A DNA stretch of 64,000 nucleotides. Source: Pontibacter flavimaris (lineage in GTDB: Bacteria > Bacteroidota > Bacteroidia > Cytophagales > Hymenobacteraceae). A program made the position numbers and the translations under genes. The DNA is taken from positions 62,001 to 126,000 of the forward strand of contig NZ_LVWA01000009.1 of assembly GCF_001907195.1 (NCBI RefSeq). Direction: 5' to 3'. This document shows positions 42,203-50,082 of the stretch, in pieces; positions within the stretch are counted from its first letter, which is position 1; every line of letters starts with the position of its first letter. The notes under the pieces are model-generated. The model searched no databases. It was not told where the DNA came from and was given only the letters and a program-made list of their open reading frames with translations.

Positions 42203-43387
42203 TCAGCTATCGCTAAAGAACAGCCATGCCAGCACGTAGCTGATGAGTACGAGCGCTATGCCGAGCGCAAAAACGGTATAGGCGAGCTTGAGCAGGCGGT
42301 ATTTCCTGGACAGCACTTTCCCCTGCAGGTAAATGTTGTCGGCCATGCTGTTGTAGAGTAGGTTGTGGTCGCGCATGATGTTGCGGATGCCATCCCGGTA
42401 CGTGCCCGGGTCCAGCTGCACGAAATCTCCGAAGAAGAGAAAGTCGATCTTGTTGTCGGGCATCACGGTGTTCTTGATGTTGGGGCGGGTGGAGCGTATG
42501 GCCAGGATAACGGTGACCAGGCAAACTACCGTGAGCAGGATGGAGGGGAGCAGCAGGTGCGGCACGTCCTGGAACTTGCTGAAGAAGGACGATATCATGA
42601 TGGAGGCGATGATGGCATTCACCGAAATGAGCATGTTGGCCTTGTTGTCGGCAATCACGCTCAGCTGCAGGTGGCTGGCCATGGTGGTCCGGAACATGGT
42701 CTCTATCCCTTTGCTCACTTTCTGCTCCTTCTCCTTGCGCAGGTCCTTCTTCAGGCTTTTGTTTTCCTCCCACAAAGTCTCCAGCTCGGCATTTTCTTTA
42801 CTCAGTTCCTTTCGCTTCTTCTTCAGGAGCTTCAGGTTGCCCTCCTTGCCGCCCGAGAAAGCACGTTTCGCGTACCTGGTAAAGTAATAATGCTTTTTCA
42901 GGAGGGTGCTGTGCCTGTCTATCCAATCATACTGGTCAAGCTTCGAGCCCGGATCCGCCGCTTTCTTCTCGGCCTTGGGCACATAGTCTTCCGCCGCCAG
43001 GAAACTGGCAACGGCATCGCAGAGCGCCTCCTCCAGCAGGTCCCGTGGCTGCTGGGGATAGCGGGTGGCGGCTATACTTTGCGAGATCCGCAATATCTCG
43101 GCTTTGGACAAACCACAACTCACCAGGAACTCGGTAACGGGCAGGATCTTTTGCTCCTCCAGCAGCTCCCCCTCCTCGTCGCAGTACAGGTCGTGGAGCC
43201 ATGCCGCCAGCATCAGCAGCCTGTTGTCGCGCTCATCGAAGTCACAGAACCTGCTGATGGACTCTGCCACGGCAACCAGGCTTTTGGTGTGCTGCAGGTC
43301 AAACCCCACCGATTCGTTGGTGCCCTCTATCGGAAGGTGGTGCCCCACAAAGACATTCGCCCTATCCAGAATATCATCCTCTATCAT
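42203..43387 (-). CDS. HD-domain Pycsar effector family (PycTM) protein
   Basis: A 394-residue membrane protein. Residues 1-145 form an HD phosphohydrolase domain: His33 (QHTKSL), His65-Asp66 (AAWLHDLYCDEEG) and a later Asp (EALCDAVASF). A Lys/Glu-rich coiled coil spans about 195-240. Residues about 240-394 match the PycTM/DUF5706 effector domain: SVIADNKANMLISVNAIIAS, a second membrane helix (LLLPSILLTVVCLVTVILAI), GTYRDGIRNIMRDHNLLYNSM and a C-terminal membrane helix. PycTM proteins in Pycsar immunity respond to cCMP or cUMP by disrupting the membrane; the HD part may hydrolyse the signal. It diverges from a class III cyclase gene 413 bases away. Confidence 0.85.
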   Translation of the reverse strand: MIEDDILDRANVFVGHHLPIEGTNESVGFDLQHTKSLVAVAESISRFCDFDERDNRLLMLAAWLHDLYCDEEGELLEEQKILPVTEFLVSCGLSKAEILRISQSIAATRYPQQPRDLLEEALCDAVASFLAAEDYVPKAEKKAADPGSKLDQYDWIDRHSTLLKKHYYFTRYAKRAFSGGKEGNLKLLKKKRKELSKENAELETLWEENKSLKKDLRKEKEQKVSKGIETMFRTTMASHLQLSVIADNKANMLISVNAIIASIMISSFFSKFQDVPHLLLPSILLTVVCLVTVILAIRSTRPNIKNTVMPDNKIDFLFFGDFVQLDPGTYRDGIRNIMRDHNLLYNSMADNIYLQGKVLSRKYRLLKLAYTVFALGIALVLISYVLAWLFFSDS

Positions 43388-43800
43388 GGTCGCACGGCAT
43401 TAGGTTAGTACTTGTTCAAAATTACTCCAGGGTCCACAACTGCAACTATAAGTATAGCGATAAGTAAAGTATAAATTATTGTTAACTAAGTTATGTATAC
43501 GTTTCCTTTGATCATAGGTCTGTTCCTGTACACTTAGCCAGTGGCAAGGTATTTTTAGTGTACCGATGCTTTTCTTCGCACCCACCTCCAGGCCGGTAGG
43601 ATGTAGGCTTCAAGTGGGCCTTCTATCGGACAGACAGGTTGTTTTTCGGCTATTTCACGGCAAGCCGGCGCAGCAGGAAGCCCCGTGCAGAATTATAGAC
43701 AATGTATTATCCGGCAGCATTCATTTTATCGCTGTTGACGTAAATATGAAGTATAAAATATAAATCTGAATTATACCAGTAGCATGTAATTGCCTTACAC
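43388..43800. other. Divergent control region between HD-PycTM and the cyclase
   Basis: 413 bases without a credible gene. It contains the HD-PycTM promoter near its left end, several AAGTATA motifs near 43450-43480 and 43750, and AT-rich sequence before the cyclase ATG. No clear TAnnTTTG element was found for the cyclase. Confidence 0.6.
43417..43445 (-). promoter_or_regulatory. -33/-7 promoter of the HD-PycTM gene
   Basis: On the minus strand TTG (43443-43445), an 18-base spacer and TAATTTTG (43417-43424), about 29 bases before the ATG. Confidence 0.6.
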
Positions 43801-45789
43801 ATGAGCCGAAACAGACAACTTGCCGCTATTATGTTTACCGATATCGAAGGGTACACCGCTATCATGCAGCAGAATGAGCAGCAGGCATTGGCTCTTAAGA
43901 ACCGGCACCGCGACGTGCTGCAGCGCTATCACCAGCAGTACCATGGCCGCATTGTCCAGTACTATGGCGATGGAGCGCTAAGTATGTTTCAGAGCGCGGT
44001 GAATGCGGTGGAGTGCGCCCTGGCCATGCAACTGGCATACCGGCAGGCGCCGCTGGTTCCGGTGCGGATAGGCCTGCACATGGGTGATGTGGTTTTAGAT
44101 GAGGAGCAGCTCTTTGGGGATGGGGTGAACCTGGCTTCCCGCGTGGAGTCTTTGGGGGTGGCCGGCAGCGTGCTGATCTCGGACAAGATTCGGGACGAAG
44201 TCCTGAACCACCCGAATGTCAGGACCTACTCTGTCGGGGCCTATCAGTTTAAGAACGTGGAGCGTAAAGTGGAGGTGTTCGCCCTGGACCACGAGGGCCT
44301 GGTGAAGCCCGCGCCTAACTCCCTGAGCGGGAAAACGGAGGAAAAGAAGAAGCCAGACCTGAGAACCGCGAAACGACCGCCTCCCAAAAGTATAGCCGTG
44401 CTCCCCCTGGTAAATATGAGCAACGACCCGGAACAGCAGTATTTCAGCGATGGGATTGCCGAGGAGATCATCAATTCCCTGTCTAACCTGAAGGATCTGA
44501 AAGTGGCTGGCCGTGCCTCCTCCCTTAGGTTTGACAGAAGGAACGTGGACCTGCGGGAGGTGGGGGAGAAACTGGGCGTGAGCACGGTGCTGGAGGGAAG
44601 CGTGCGCAAGCAGGGCGAGCGCTTTCGCATCACCGTTCAGCTGACCAAGGTAGAGGACGGGTTTCATATCTGGTCGGAGCGGTACGACGGGGATATGCAC
44701 GACATCTTTGCGGTGCAGGACCAGATCGCGACGGAAATAACAGAGAAAATGAAAGTGACCCTGCTGGGCAAAGGCCGCAGCAAGATACGCAAAACCTCTA
44801 CCCATAACGCGGAGGCCTATGAGCTATACCTGAAAGGCAGGTTTTACCTCAACAGGCGGGGCACGTATATCATCACAGGGATCAAATTCCTGGAGCAGGC
44901 CATCAAACTGGACCCTGACTTTGCCCTGGCGCATGCCGAGTACGCTGACGCCAACCTGATGGCCGGCCTCTACGGGCTGGTACCACCCAACAAGGTGATG
45001 CTCAAAGCCAAGCAATCGGCCGAAAAGGCCCTTAAGCTGAACCCGATGCTCTGCGAGACCTACTGCGCGCTCGGGTCTTACTATTGCTATGTCTGGGACC
45101 TGCCCGAGGCGGAAAGGCATTTCCTCAAGTCGTTGGAGCTCAACCCAAGCTACGCGCCGGCGCACGTCCGCTACGGGCTGAATTACCTGGCCTGGATGAA
45201 AGGAAACTTCGCCAAGGCAGAGGAGCATGGCCGGAAGGCTATCAAGCTGGAGCCGCTGAGCGCTATTTGCTTCGGCATCTATGCCCAGATTCTGCACACG
45301 GCCGGCAAGTTCGGAGAGGCCCTCGAAGCCTGTAAAACGGGGCTGGAGCTGGATAGCAATTCCTTCCTGTGCCTGCTCTATGAAGGCTACTCCTACCTGT
45401 TCATGAAGCAGTATGAGAAGGCGCTGGCCTGTTTTGAGCGGTTGATGGTGCTCTCGGGCAGGCATAATTTCGTGCACGGTGCCCTGATTATGACCCTCAG
45501 CAAGATGGGGGACCTGGAACGGGCGCGCCTGGAGCTAAGCAACCTGAAAGAGCGGGCCGAAAGGGAGTACATCGTGTGCACGGTGATAGGCATCGCGGCC
45601 GGCTGGGTGAATGACAGCCTGGATGAGGCTTTCCATTACTTTGAAAGAGGCTACCGGGAGCACGACCCCCTGCTGGTTTCGCTCAAGCACGAGCACTGGG
45701 TCTCTGATGCCGTCCGGGCGGACCCGCGCTACCAGAAGCTGCTGGAGAAAATGAACTCCCCTAACCTGCTGCGGTCGCAGCGCAAGTAG
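43801..45789 (+). CDS. Class III nucleotide cyclase with TPR repeats
   Basis: A 662-residue cytoplasmic protein. Residues 1-165: class III cyclase catalytic domain with both metal-binding Asp residues (FTDIEGYT, Asp14; YYGDG, Asp57) and the transition-state pair Asn110/Arg114 (FGDGVNLASRVE). The two purine-selecting positions, Lys in related IVKTTGDG and Asp in DDIFGDG of adenylate cyclases, are Gln53 (IVQYYGDG) and Gln103 (EQLFGDG) here, so the product is open. Residues about 195-320: TolB/FlgO-like domain (IAVLPLVNMSNDPEQQYFSD). Residues about 330-640: TPR array. Divergent from a Pycsar-type effector gene, which suggests a shared cyclic-nucleotide signal. Confidence 0.88.
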   Translation: MSRNRQLAAIMFTDIEGYTAIMQQNEQQALALKNRHRDVLQRYHQQYHGRIVQYYGDGALSMFQSAVNAVECALAMQLAYRQAPLVPVRIGLHMGDVVLDEEQLFGDGVNLASRVESLGVAGSVLISDKIRDEVLNHPNVRTYSVGAYQFKNVERKVEVFALDHEGLVKPAPNSLSGKTEEKKKPDLRTAKRPPPKSIAVLPLVNMSNDPEQQYFSDGIAEEIINSLSNLKDLKVAGRASSLRFDRRNVDLREVGEKLGVSTVLEGSVRKQGERFRITVQLTKVEDGFHIWSERYDGDMHDIFAVQDQIATEITEKMKVTLLGKGRSKIRKTSTHNAEAYELYLKGRFYLNRRGTYIITGIKFLEQAIKLDPDFALAHAEYADANLMAGLYGLVPPNKVMLKAKQSAEKALKLNPMLCETYCALGSYYCYVWDLPEAERHFLKSLELNPSYAPAHVRYGLNYLAWMKGNFAKAEEHGRKAIKLEPLSAICFGIYAQILHTAGKFGEALEACKTGLELDSNSFLCLLYEGYSYLFMKQYEKALACFERLMVLSGRHNFVHGALIMTLSKMGDLERARLELSNLKERAEREYIVCTVIGIAAGWVNDSLDEAFHYFERGYREHDPLLVSLKHEHWVSDAVRADPRYQKLLEKMNSPNLLRSQRK

Positions 45790-45836
45790 TGAGTGGCGCT
45801 GCTTTCTGCATAAGTATGGCGGTACGAAGTGCAGGC

Positions 45837-47102
45837 TCAGCCCATCATCACGCCCGCCTCGCTCGTTGCTTCTTTGGCCTTCCCGTTTAGCCGCTCCCGC
45901 TCTATGTGCTGTACCACAAAGTATAAACCGGTGCTTACCACGATGGCAAATACACTCAGCACCCACCAAAGCGTGTCGAAACTATACCTGGAGGCAATGG
46001 TGGTACCCATAAACGGGGCCACCACGTGCGCGGCTGCATATGAGATAGTATAAAGACCCAGGTAAGCACCACGGTTCCGGTCGTTGGAGCGCTCCACGGA
46101 AATAGTGGCCATAAAAGGCATCACCAGTATCTCCGAGAAGCTGAGCAGCACCATGGCCAGGTAGAGCAGGCTGGTGTGGTGCCCCAGGTTCAGGACCACA
46201 AAAGACGAGCCCAGCACCAGCACCCCCGCCGGTATGAGCCACGACTTCTTTATCTTATCGCCGATCAGGTAGACCAGGATCATCTCGCACAGGAAAACAA
46301 CGAACCCGTTCAGGGCCAGCAGCGTGCCGATACGCCCCTCCGGCAGCGCGTACACCTGGCGGTAGTAGAGCGGCAGCGTGGAAAGTAGCTGGAAAAACAG
46401 GATCGCGAAGCCACAGTTTAGAAGTATAAACACCAGGTACATGCCATCGGCGTAAGGGGAGCGCACCTTTTCCATACTTACCGCGGCAGTAGCCGTTCTC
46501 TTCTGCGGTTTGTGCCCCTGCCGCTTTCGGAAGTAGATGAAGAAGAAAAGCCCCGCCATGATGGAGGCAACCCCATCGCCGATAAACAGAAACTTGTAGG
46601 AGATGGCCGCCACCAGGCCCCCGATAACCGGTCCGATAGAGAAGCCCAGGTTCAGGGCCATCCGGTTCAGGGAGAAAGCCCGCGTTACGTTCTCGGGCCG
46701 GGCATAGTGCGCAATGGAGGCCGAGTTAGCAGGGCGGAGCATGTCGTTTACCAGGCTAAGTATAAAAACACCCGCCGCAATGAACTGGAACTGCTCCAGA
46801 AACAGGAACATAAAGTATAAACTGCCGCCGACGGTGAGGCTAAACAGCTGCACCTTAAAATGCCCGACCCTGTCGGTGAGCCAGCCGCCCAGAAACGAGC
46901 CGCACACGGCACCCAGGCCATAGATGCTAAGTATGATGCCGGCCTCTCTCAACGTATACCCAAGCGACTCCGTCAGGTAAACTCCCAGGAAAGGGATCAC
47001 CATGGCGCCGCTCCGGTTGATGAACATGATCAGCGAGAGCATCCAGGCGGGGCGGGAGAGTCCTCCGAAAGCGTTGCGGTAGAGTAGGAGAATTCGTTTC
47101 AT
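45837..47102 (-). CDS. MFS transporter (DHA1-like)
   Basis: A 421-residue major facilitator with 12 predicted membrane helices in two halves. Seen: the motif-A-like loop GGWLTDRVGHFKVQ between helices 2 and 3 (about 76-89), RAFSLNRMALNLGFSIGPVIGG (as parts RAFSLNRMALN and LGFSIGPVIGG) in helix 5, and a mid-protein Lys/Arg-rich cytoplasmic loop (KRQGHKPQKR). Such proteins are proton-driven exporters of drugs or metabolites; the substrate is unknown. It converges on the cyclase gene and has its own promoter. Confidence 0.9.
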   Translation of the reverse strand: MKRILLLYRNAFGGLSRPAWMLSLIMFINRSGAMVIPFLGVYLTESLGYTLREAGIILSIYGLGAVCGSFLGGWLTDRVGHFKVQLFSLTVGGSLYFMFLFLEQFQFIAAGVFILSLVNDMLRPANSASIAHYARPENVTRAFSLNRMALNLGFSIGPVIGGLVAAISYKFLFIGDGVASIMAGLFFFIYFRKRQGHKPQKRTATAAVSMEKVRSPYADGMYLVFILLNCGFAILFFQLLSTLPLYYRQVYALPEGRIGTLLALNGFVVFLCEMILVYLIGDKIKKSWLIPAGVLVLGSSFVVLNLGHHTSLLYLAMVLLSFSEILVMPFMATISVERSNDRNRGAYLGLYTISYAAAHVVAPFMGTTIASRYSFDTLWWVLSVFAIVVSTGLYFVVQHIERERLNGKAKEATSEAGVMMG

Positions 47103-47131
47103 AGCAGTGGCCCCAACGGATGGAGCGAAGG

Positions 47132-47139
47132 CAAATGTA
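47132..47139 (-). promoter_or_regulatory. -7 promoter element of the MFS gene
   Basis: Minus strand TACATTTG matches TAnnTTTG, 30 bases before the ATG. Confidence 0.6.
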
Positions 47140-47180
47140 TACTTTCGGGAGGAGATTTCTGCGGCTGCTCACTAAAAGTA

Positions 47181-47213
47181 TAAGCCCCTCACAAGTATAA
47201 ACTCAGAGGGGCT
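47181..47213 (-). terminator. Stem-loop behind pth
   Basis: Perfect 9-bp stem aagcccctc/gaggggctt with the loop holding an AAGTATA motif, 33 bases behind the pth stop; only a weak T tail. Confidence 0.6.
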
Positions 47214-47245
47214 TCTGGCATTTTTATACTTACTTTATACTTAGC

Positions 47246-47890
47246 CTACTTCGTGTTAAACTGATTCATGGTGCGCTCCAGCCCAATGGTGCCGAAGGCG
47301 ATGGCGGAGTCGGCGGCCTTCTCGATCAGCGACTGCAGCTCGATGTTCTCATCTTCGCTGAACTTGCTCAGCACATAATCTACCTGCTTGCCTTTATGGA
47401 ACGAGTCGCCGACACCAAAGCGCAGGCGCGGGTAGTTGTTGTGCCCCAATGTCTGCTCAATGTGCTTGAGACCGTTGTGGCCGCCGGCGCTGCCCTTGGC
47501 GCGTATCCGCAGCTTGCCAAAAGGCAGGGCAATGTCATCGGTGATCACCAGCATCTGGTCGGGCGTTAGCTTCAGGGAGTTCAAATAATGGCCCACGGCT
47601 TTGCCGCTCAGGTTCATGTAGGTGGTGGGCTTTACCAGCACAAAGGTGCGGCCCTTGGTCTTGATCTCGGTCACGAAGGCGTGGCGGCTCACGTCAAAGC
47701 TGCCCTCATACTTGCTTGCCAGGTAATCCAGCACCATAAAACCGATGTTGTGGCGTGTCTCAGCATATTCGGGGCCAATGTTGCCCAGGCCCACAATCAG
47801 GTATTTCATATGTGTGTCTTCGGTAGCGGCGGCCGGGGCAGCGGAGAGGCCCAGCCACTTTTTTATACTTTGAATTGTTGAATTGCTCAA
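47246..47890 (-). CDS. pth: Peptidyl-tRNA hydrolase
   Basis: A 214-residue enzyme that frees tRNA from peptidyl-tRNA dropped by stalled ribosomes. Seen: MKYLIVGLGNIGPEYAETRH with catalytic His in TRHNIGF, KPTTYMNLSG, the Asp of DDIALPFGKLRI, and KGSAGGHNGLKHIEQ. The conserved core begins at ATG 47809. The frame is open to a TTG at 47890, adding 27 residues (SIKKWLGLSAAPAAATEDTH); short KKLFG-like extensions are known to me in related species, so the longer form is kept, but the start is uncertain. Downstream of rplY on the same strand, a common pairing. Confidence 0.9.
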   Translation of the reverse strand: MSNSTIQSIKKWLGLSAAPAAATEDTHMKYLIVGLGNIGPEYAETRHNIGFMVLDYLASKYEGSFDVSRHAFVTEIKTKGRTFVLVKPTTYMNLSGKAVGHYLNSLKLTPDQMLVITDDIALPFGKLRIRAKGSAGGHNGLKHIEQTLGHNNYPRLRFGVGDSFHKGKQVDYVLSKFSEDENIELQSLIEKAADSAIAFGTIGLERTMNQFNTK

Positions 47891-48045
47891 GGTCTTACTT
47901 GCTGGTTGTTTATTGTTTGGGAGTCAAATAAAAAGTGCGCTGCTGTACAGATTCGTTGCTTTAAGAGCAACTATAGTCATATTACAAGCAGCAACTAACA
48001 ATTAAAACAGCAATTTAGCCATTCATCCATTTAATTGGTAAACAA

Positions 48046-48079
48046 AAAATCCTGCCCCGCTCAGCGCAGGACAGGACTT
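48046..48079 (-). terminator. Terminator of rplY
   Basis: Imperfect stem aaaatcctgcc/ggacaggactttt with a GC-rich loop and T run on the minus strand, 30 bases behind the stop. Confidence 0.65.
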
Positions 48080-48110
48080 TTGAGAATATTCTGAGCTGTG
48101 GCTCAAAAGA

Positions 48111-48695
48111 TTACTTTTTACCACGAGCCTCTTCCATCTGTGCACTCTTAAGGGCACGCGGAATAGTTACTGTAGCGATTGGAGCGCTTGGGTTTGTCAG
48201 GATTTCGTAGTTGTCCGGCTGGATTTTAGAAACCTTGATAGACTTGCCAAGTTCCAGGTCAGAGATGTTTACCTCTACGTAGTCTGGCAGGTTAGCAGGA
48301 AGCGCCTTGATCTTGATAGAACGTAGCTTGGTTACCAGCTTACCACCGGCCAATACACCAGGAGAAACACCAACAAACTTAACCGGAACGTCAATTTTCA
48401 CTGGCTTATCGTCCTGCAGCTCCAGGAAGTCAACGTGCAGCAGCATCTCGTTTACCGGGTGGAACTGAGAGTCCTGAAGGATGGCGCGGTAATGCGTACC
48501 TTCAATGTTCAGGTCTACCTCGTGTACTTCCGGCGTGTAAATCAGGTCGCGGAAAAGGATAGCTGGAGCATAGAAGTGAACCTGCTCCTGGCCACCGTAC
48601 AGTACGCCCGGTATTAAAGACTCATTGCGCAGCTCTTTCGACTGCTGCTTGCCGAGATTTGCTCTTTTAAACCCTATAATCTCTAACGTTTTCAT
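48111..48695 (-). CDS. rplY: 50S ribosomal protein L25/general stress protein Ctc
   Basis: A 194-residue two-domain L25 (TL5/Ctc type) that binds 5S rRNA. N-terminal L25 domain (1-95) with IIGFKRANLGKQQSKELRNE and SLIPGVLYGGQEQVHFYAP (FxPxxG-like), then the C-terminal beta domain (96-185) with PVKFVGVSPGVLAGGKLVT and PDYVEVNISDLELGKSIKV. It lies upstream of pth and downstream of prs on the minus strand, but each gap holds promoters or terminators, so they may be separate units. No AAGTATA motif within the gene. Confidence 0.94.
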   Translation of the reverse strand: MKTLEIIGFKRANLGKQQSKELRNESLIPGVLYGGQEQVHFYAPAILFRDLIYTPEVHEVDLNIEGTHYRAILQDSQFHPVNEMLLHVDFLELQDDKPVKIDVPVKFVGVSPGVLAGGKLVTKLRSIKIKALPANLPDYVEVNISDLELGKSIKVSKIQPDNYEILTNPSAPIATVTIPRALKSAQMEEARGKK

Positions 48696-48723
48696 AAAAA
48701 TGTTTTGTTAAAATATATCGCTA

Positions 48724-48731
48724 CAAAAGTA
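48724..48731 (-). promoter_or_regulatory. -7 promoter element of rplY
   Basis: Minus strand TACTTTTG matches TAnnTTTG, about 29 bases before the ATG. Here the element overlaps an AAGTATA motif. Confidence 0.6.
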
Positions 48732-48803
48732 TAGCCGTTTTCGTTAATAGTTGTTGGTTAATCGTTGATCGTATTCTGAAGTCGAATAACGGATAACGAA
48801 CAA

Positions 48804-49733
48804 CTAGATAAATAGCGAGCTGATCGACTCGTGCGTTACCACGTTGTTGATCGCCCGGGCGAACAGGTCTGCAAACGACAGCACCTTGATCTTAGAACTC
48901 TGCTGCCGCAGCGGAATCGTGTCCGACACCACCAGCTCCTCCAGCACCGAATTCTGGATACGCTCGTAGGCTGGGCCTGAGAGAATCGGGTGCGTGGCGA
49001 TGGCGCGAACCGTTTTCGCCCCTTTTGCCTTCAGCAGCTCGGCGGCTTTGGTTATTGTACCGGCCGTATCCACCATGTCATCCACCAGCACCACGTCCAT
49101 ACCTTCCACATCGCCGATTACCTGCATCGAGGCGATCTCGTTGGCGCGTTTGCGGTGTTTGTCGCAAACAACCATTTCGGCGCCAAAGTTCTTGGCAAAG
49201 GATCTTGTTCTCACCACACCCCCCACGTCAGGCGATGCGAAGATCAGGTCCTCGCCCAGGTTCAGGCTGCGCAGGTAAGGCACAAAAATGGCTGAACCAT
49301 CCAGGTGATCCACCGGGATGTCGAAGAAGCCCTGGATCTGGCCCGCGTGCAGGTCGCAGGTCATCAGGCGGTCAGCGCCTACCGATTGGATGGCGTTGGC
49401 CACCACCTTAGCGCCTATCGCTACCCGCGGCTGGTCTTTTCTGTCCTGGCGCGCGTAGCCATAGTATGGCATCACCACGATCACCTTGTGGGCCGAGGCA
49501 CGCTTGGCGGCATCCACCAGCAGCATCAGCTCCATCAGGTTGTCGGCAGGCGGAAACGTGGAAAGTACGATAAACACCTCCGCGCCACGAACTGACTCAT
49601 TGTAATGTACGCCTATCTCGCCGTCGCTGAAACGGGAGATGGTAAGGTCGCCGAGCTTAGTGCCATAAGCGGCAGCTATTTTCTCAGCCAGGTAACGGGA
49701 TGCTGAACCAGAGAAGATCTTAACTTGGGGCAT
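48804..49733 (-). CDS. prs: Ribose-phosphate pyrophosphokinase
   Basis: A 309-residue PRPP synthetase, which transfers pyrophosphate from ATP to ribose-5-phosphate to feed purine, pyrimidine, His and Trp synthesis. Seen: IFSGSASRYLAEKIA, the ATP loop MPYYGYARQDRKDQPR (about 88-103), DLHAGQIQGFFDIPVDHL (near 127), the flexible catalytic region KHRKRAN and the PRPP-binding VVLVDDMVDTAGTI (about 213-226). Length is normal. Downstream of tRNA-Gln and upstream of rplY; own promoter. Confidence 0.96.
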   Translation of the reverse strand: MPQVKIFSGSASRYLAEKIAAAYGTKLGDLTISRFSDGEIGVHYNESVRGAEVFIVLSTFPPADNLMELMLLVDAAKRASAHKVIVVMPYYGYARQDRKDQPRVAIGAKVVANAIQSVGADRLMTCDLHAGQIQGFFDIPVDHLDGSAIFVPYLRSLNLGEDLIFASPDVGGVVRTRSFAKNFGAEMVVCDKHRKRANEIASMQVIGDVEGMDVVLVDDMVDTAGTITKAAELLKAKGAKTVRAIATHPILSGPAYERIQNSVLEELVVSDTIPLRQQSSKIKVLSFADLFARAINNVVTHESISSLFI

Positions 49734-49785
49734 AATGGTGCTAAAACTAAATAACGGTTGATTTGTGTTTAGTTGATTATGCTCG

Positions 49786-49793
49786 CAAAGCTA
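49786..49793 (-). promoter_or_regulatory. -7 promoter element of prs
   Basis: Minus strand TAGCTTTG matches TAnnTTTG, about 53 bases before the ATG. Confidence 0.55.
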
Positions 49794-49863
49794 CCAAAAA
49801 TACTGATGGCAGGCATGAAATATTTCTGATTTTTAACCAGTTACAGTTGCCGTAGCAGCAAAA

Positions 49864-49897
49864 AAAAGAACAACACCCGTTGGAGTGTTGTTCTTTT
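49864..49897 (-). terminator. Terminator of the tRNA-Gln gene
   Basis: Perfect 13-bp stem aaaagaacaacac/gtgttgttctttt with 8-nt loop and T run on the minus strand, directly behind the tRNA. Confidence 0.88.
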
Positions 49898-49901
49898 TAA
49901 G

Positions 49902-49974
49902 TTGTCCGACCAGGGCTCGAACCTGGACTCTTCTGAACCAAAATCAGACGTGTTGCCAGTTACACCATCGGACA
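49902..49974 (-). tRNA. tRNA-Gln (anticodon UUG)
   Basis: Full cloverleaf on the minus strand: acceptor TGTCCGA/TCGGACA, D arm with TGGTGTAACTGG, anticodon stem TCTGA/TCAGA with loop TTTTGGT (anticodon TTG), and T arm CCAGGTTCGAGCCCTGG. The CCA end is not encoded. A strong terminator follows, and no other tRNA is adjacent. Confidence 0.96.
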
Positions 49975-50082
49975 ATCTCCCTACTAAACTTCAGGACTTT
50001 CGCCCCTGTGTCGTTTGGTGATGCAAAGATAGAGAGACGATTTTAAACTGCAAACAATTGCGCTAATATTTTTCGAAAAATG

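Noticed and set aside
43566-43763. A 65-codon open frame upstream of the cyclase
   Set aside because: No promoter, no domain and arginine/cysteine-rich composition typical of chance frames; it lies in the divergent control region.
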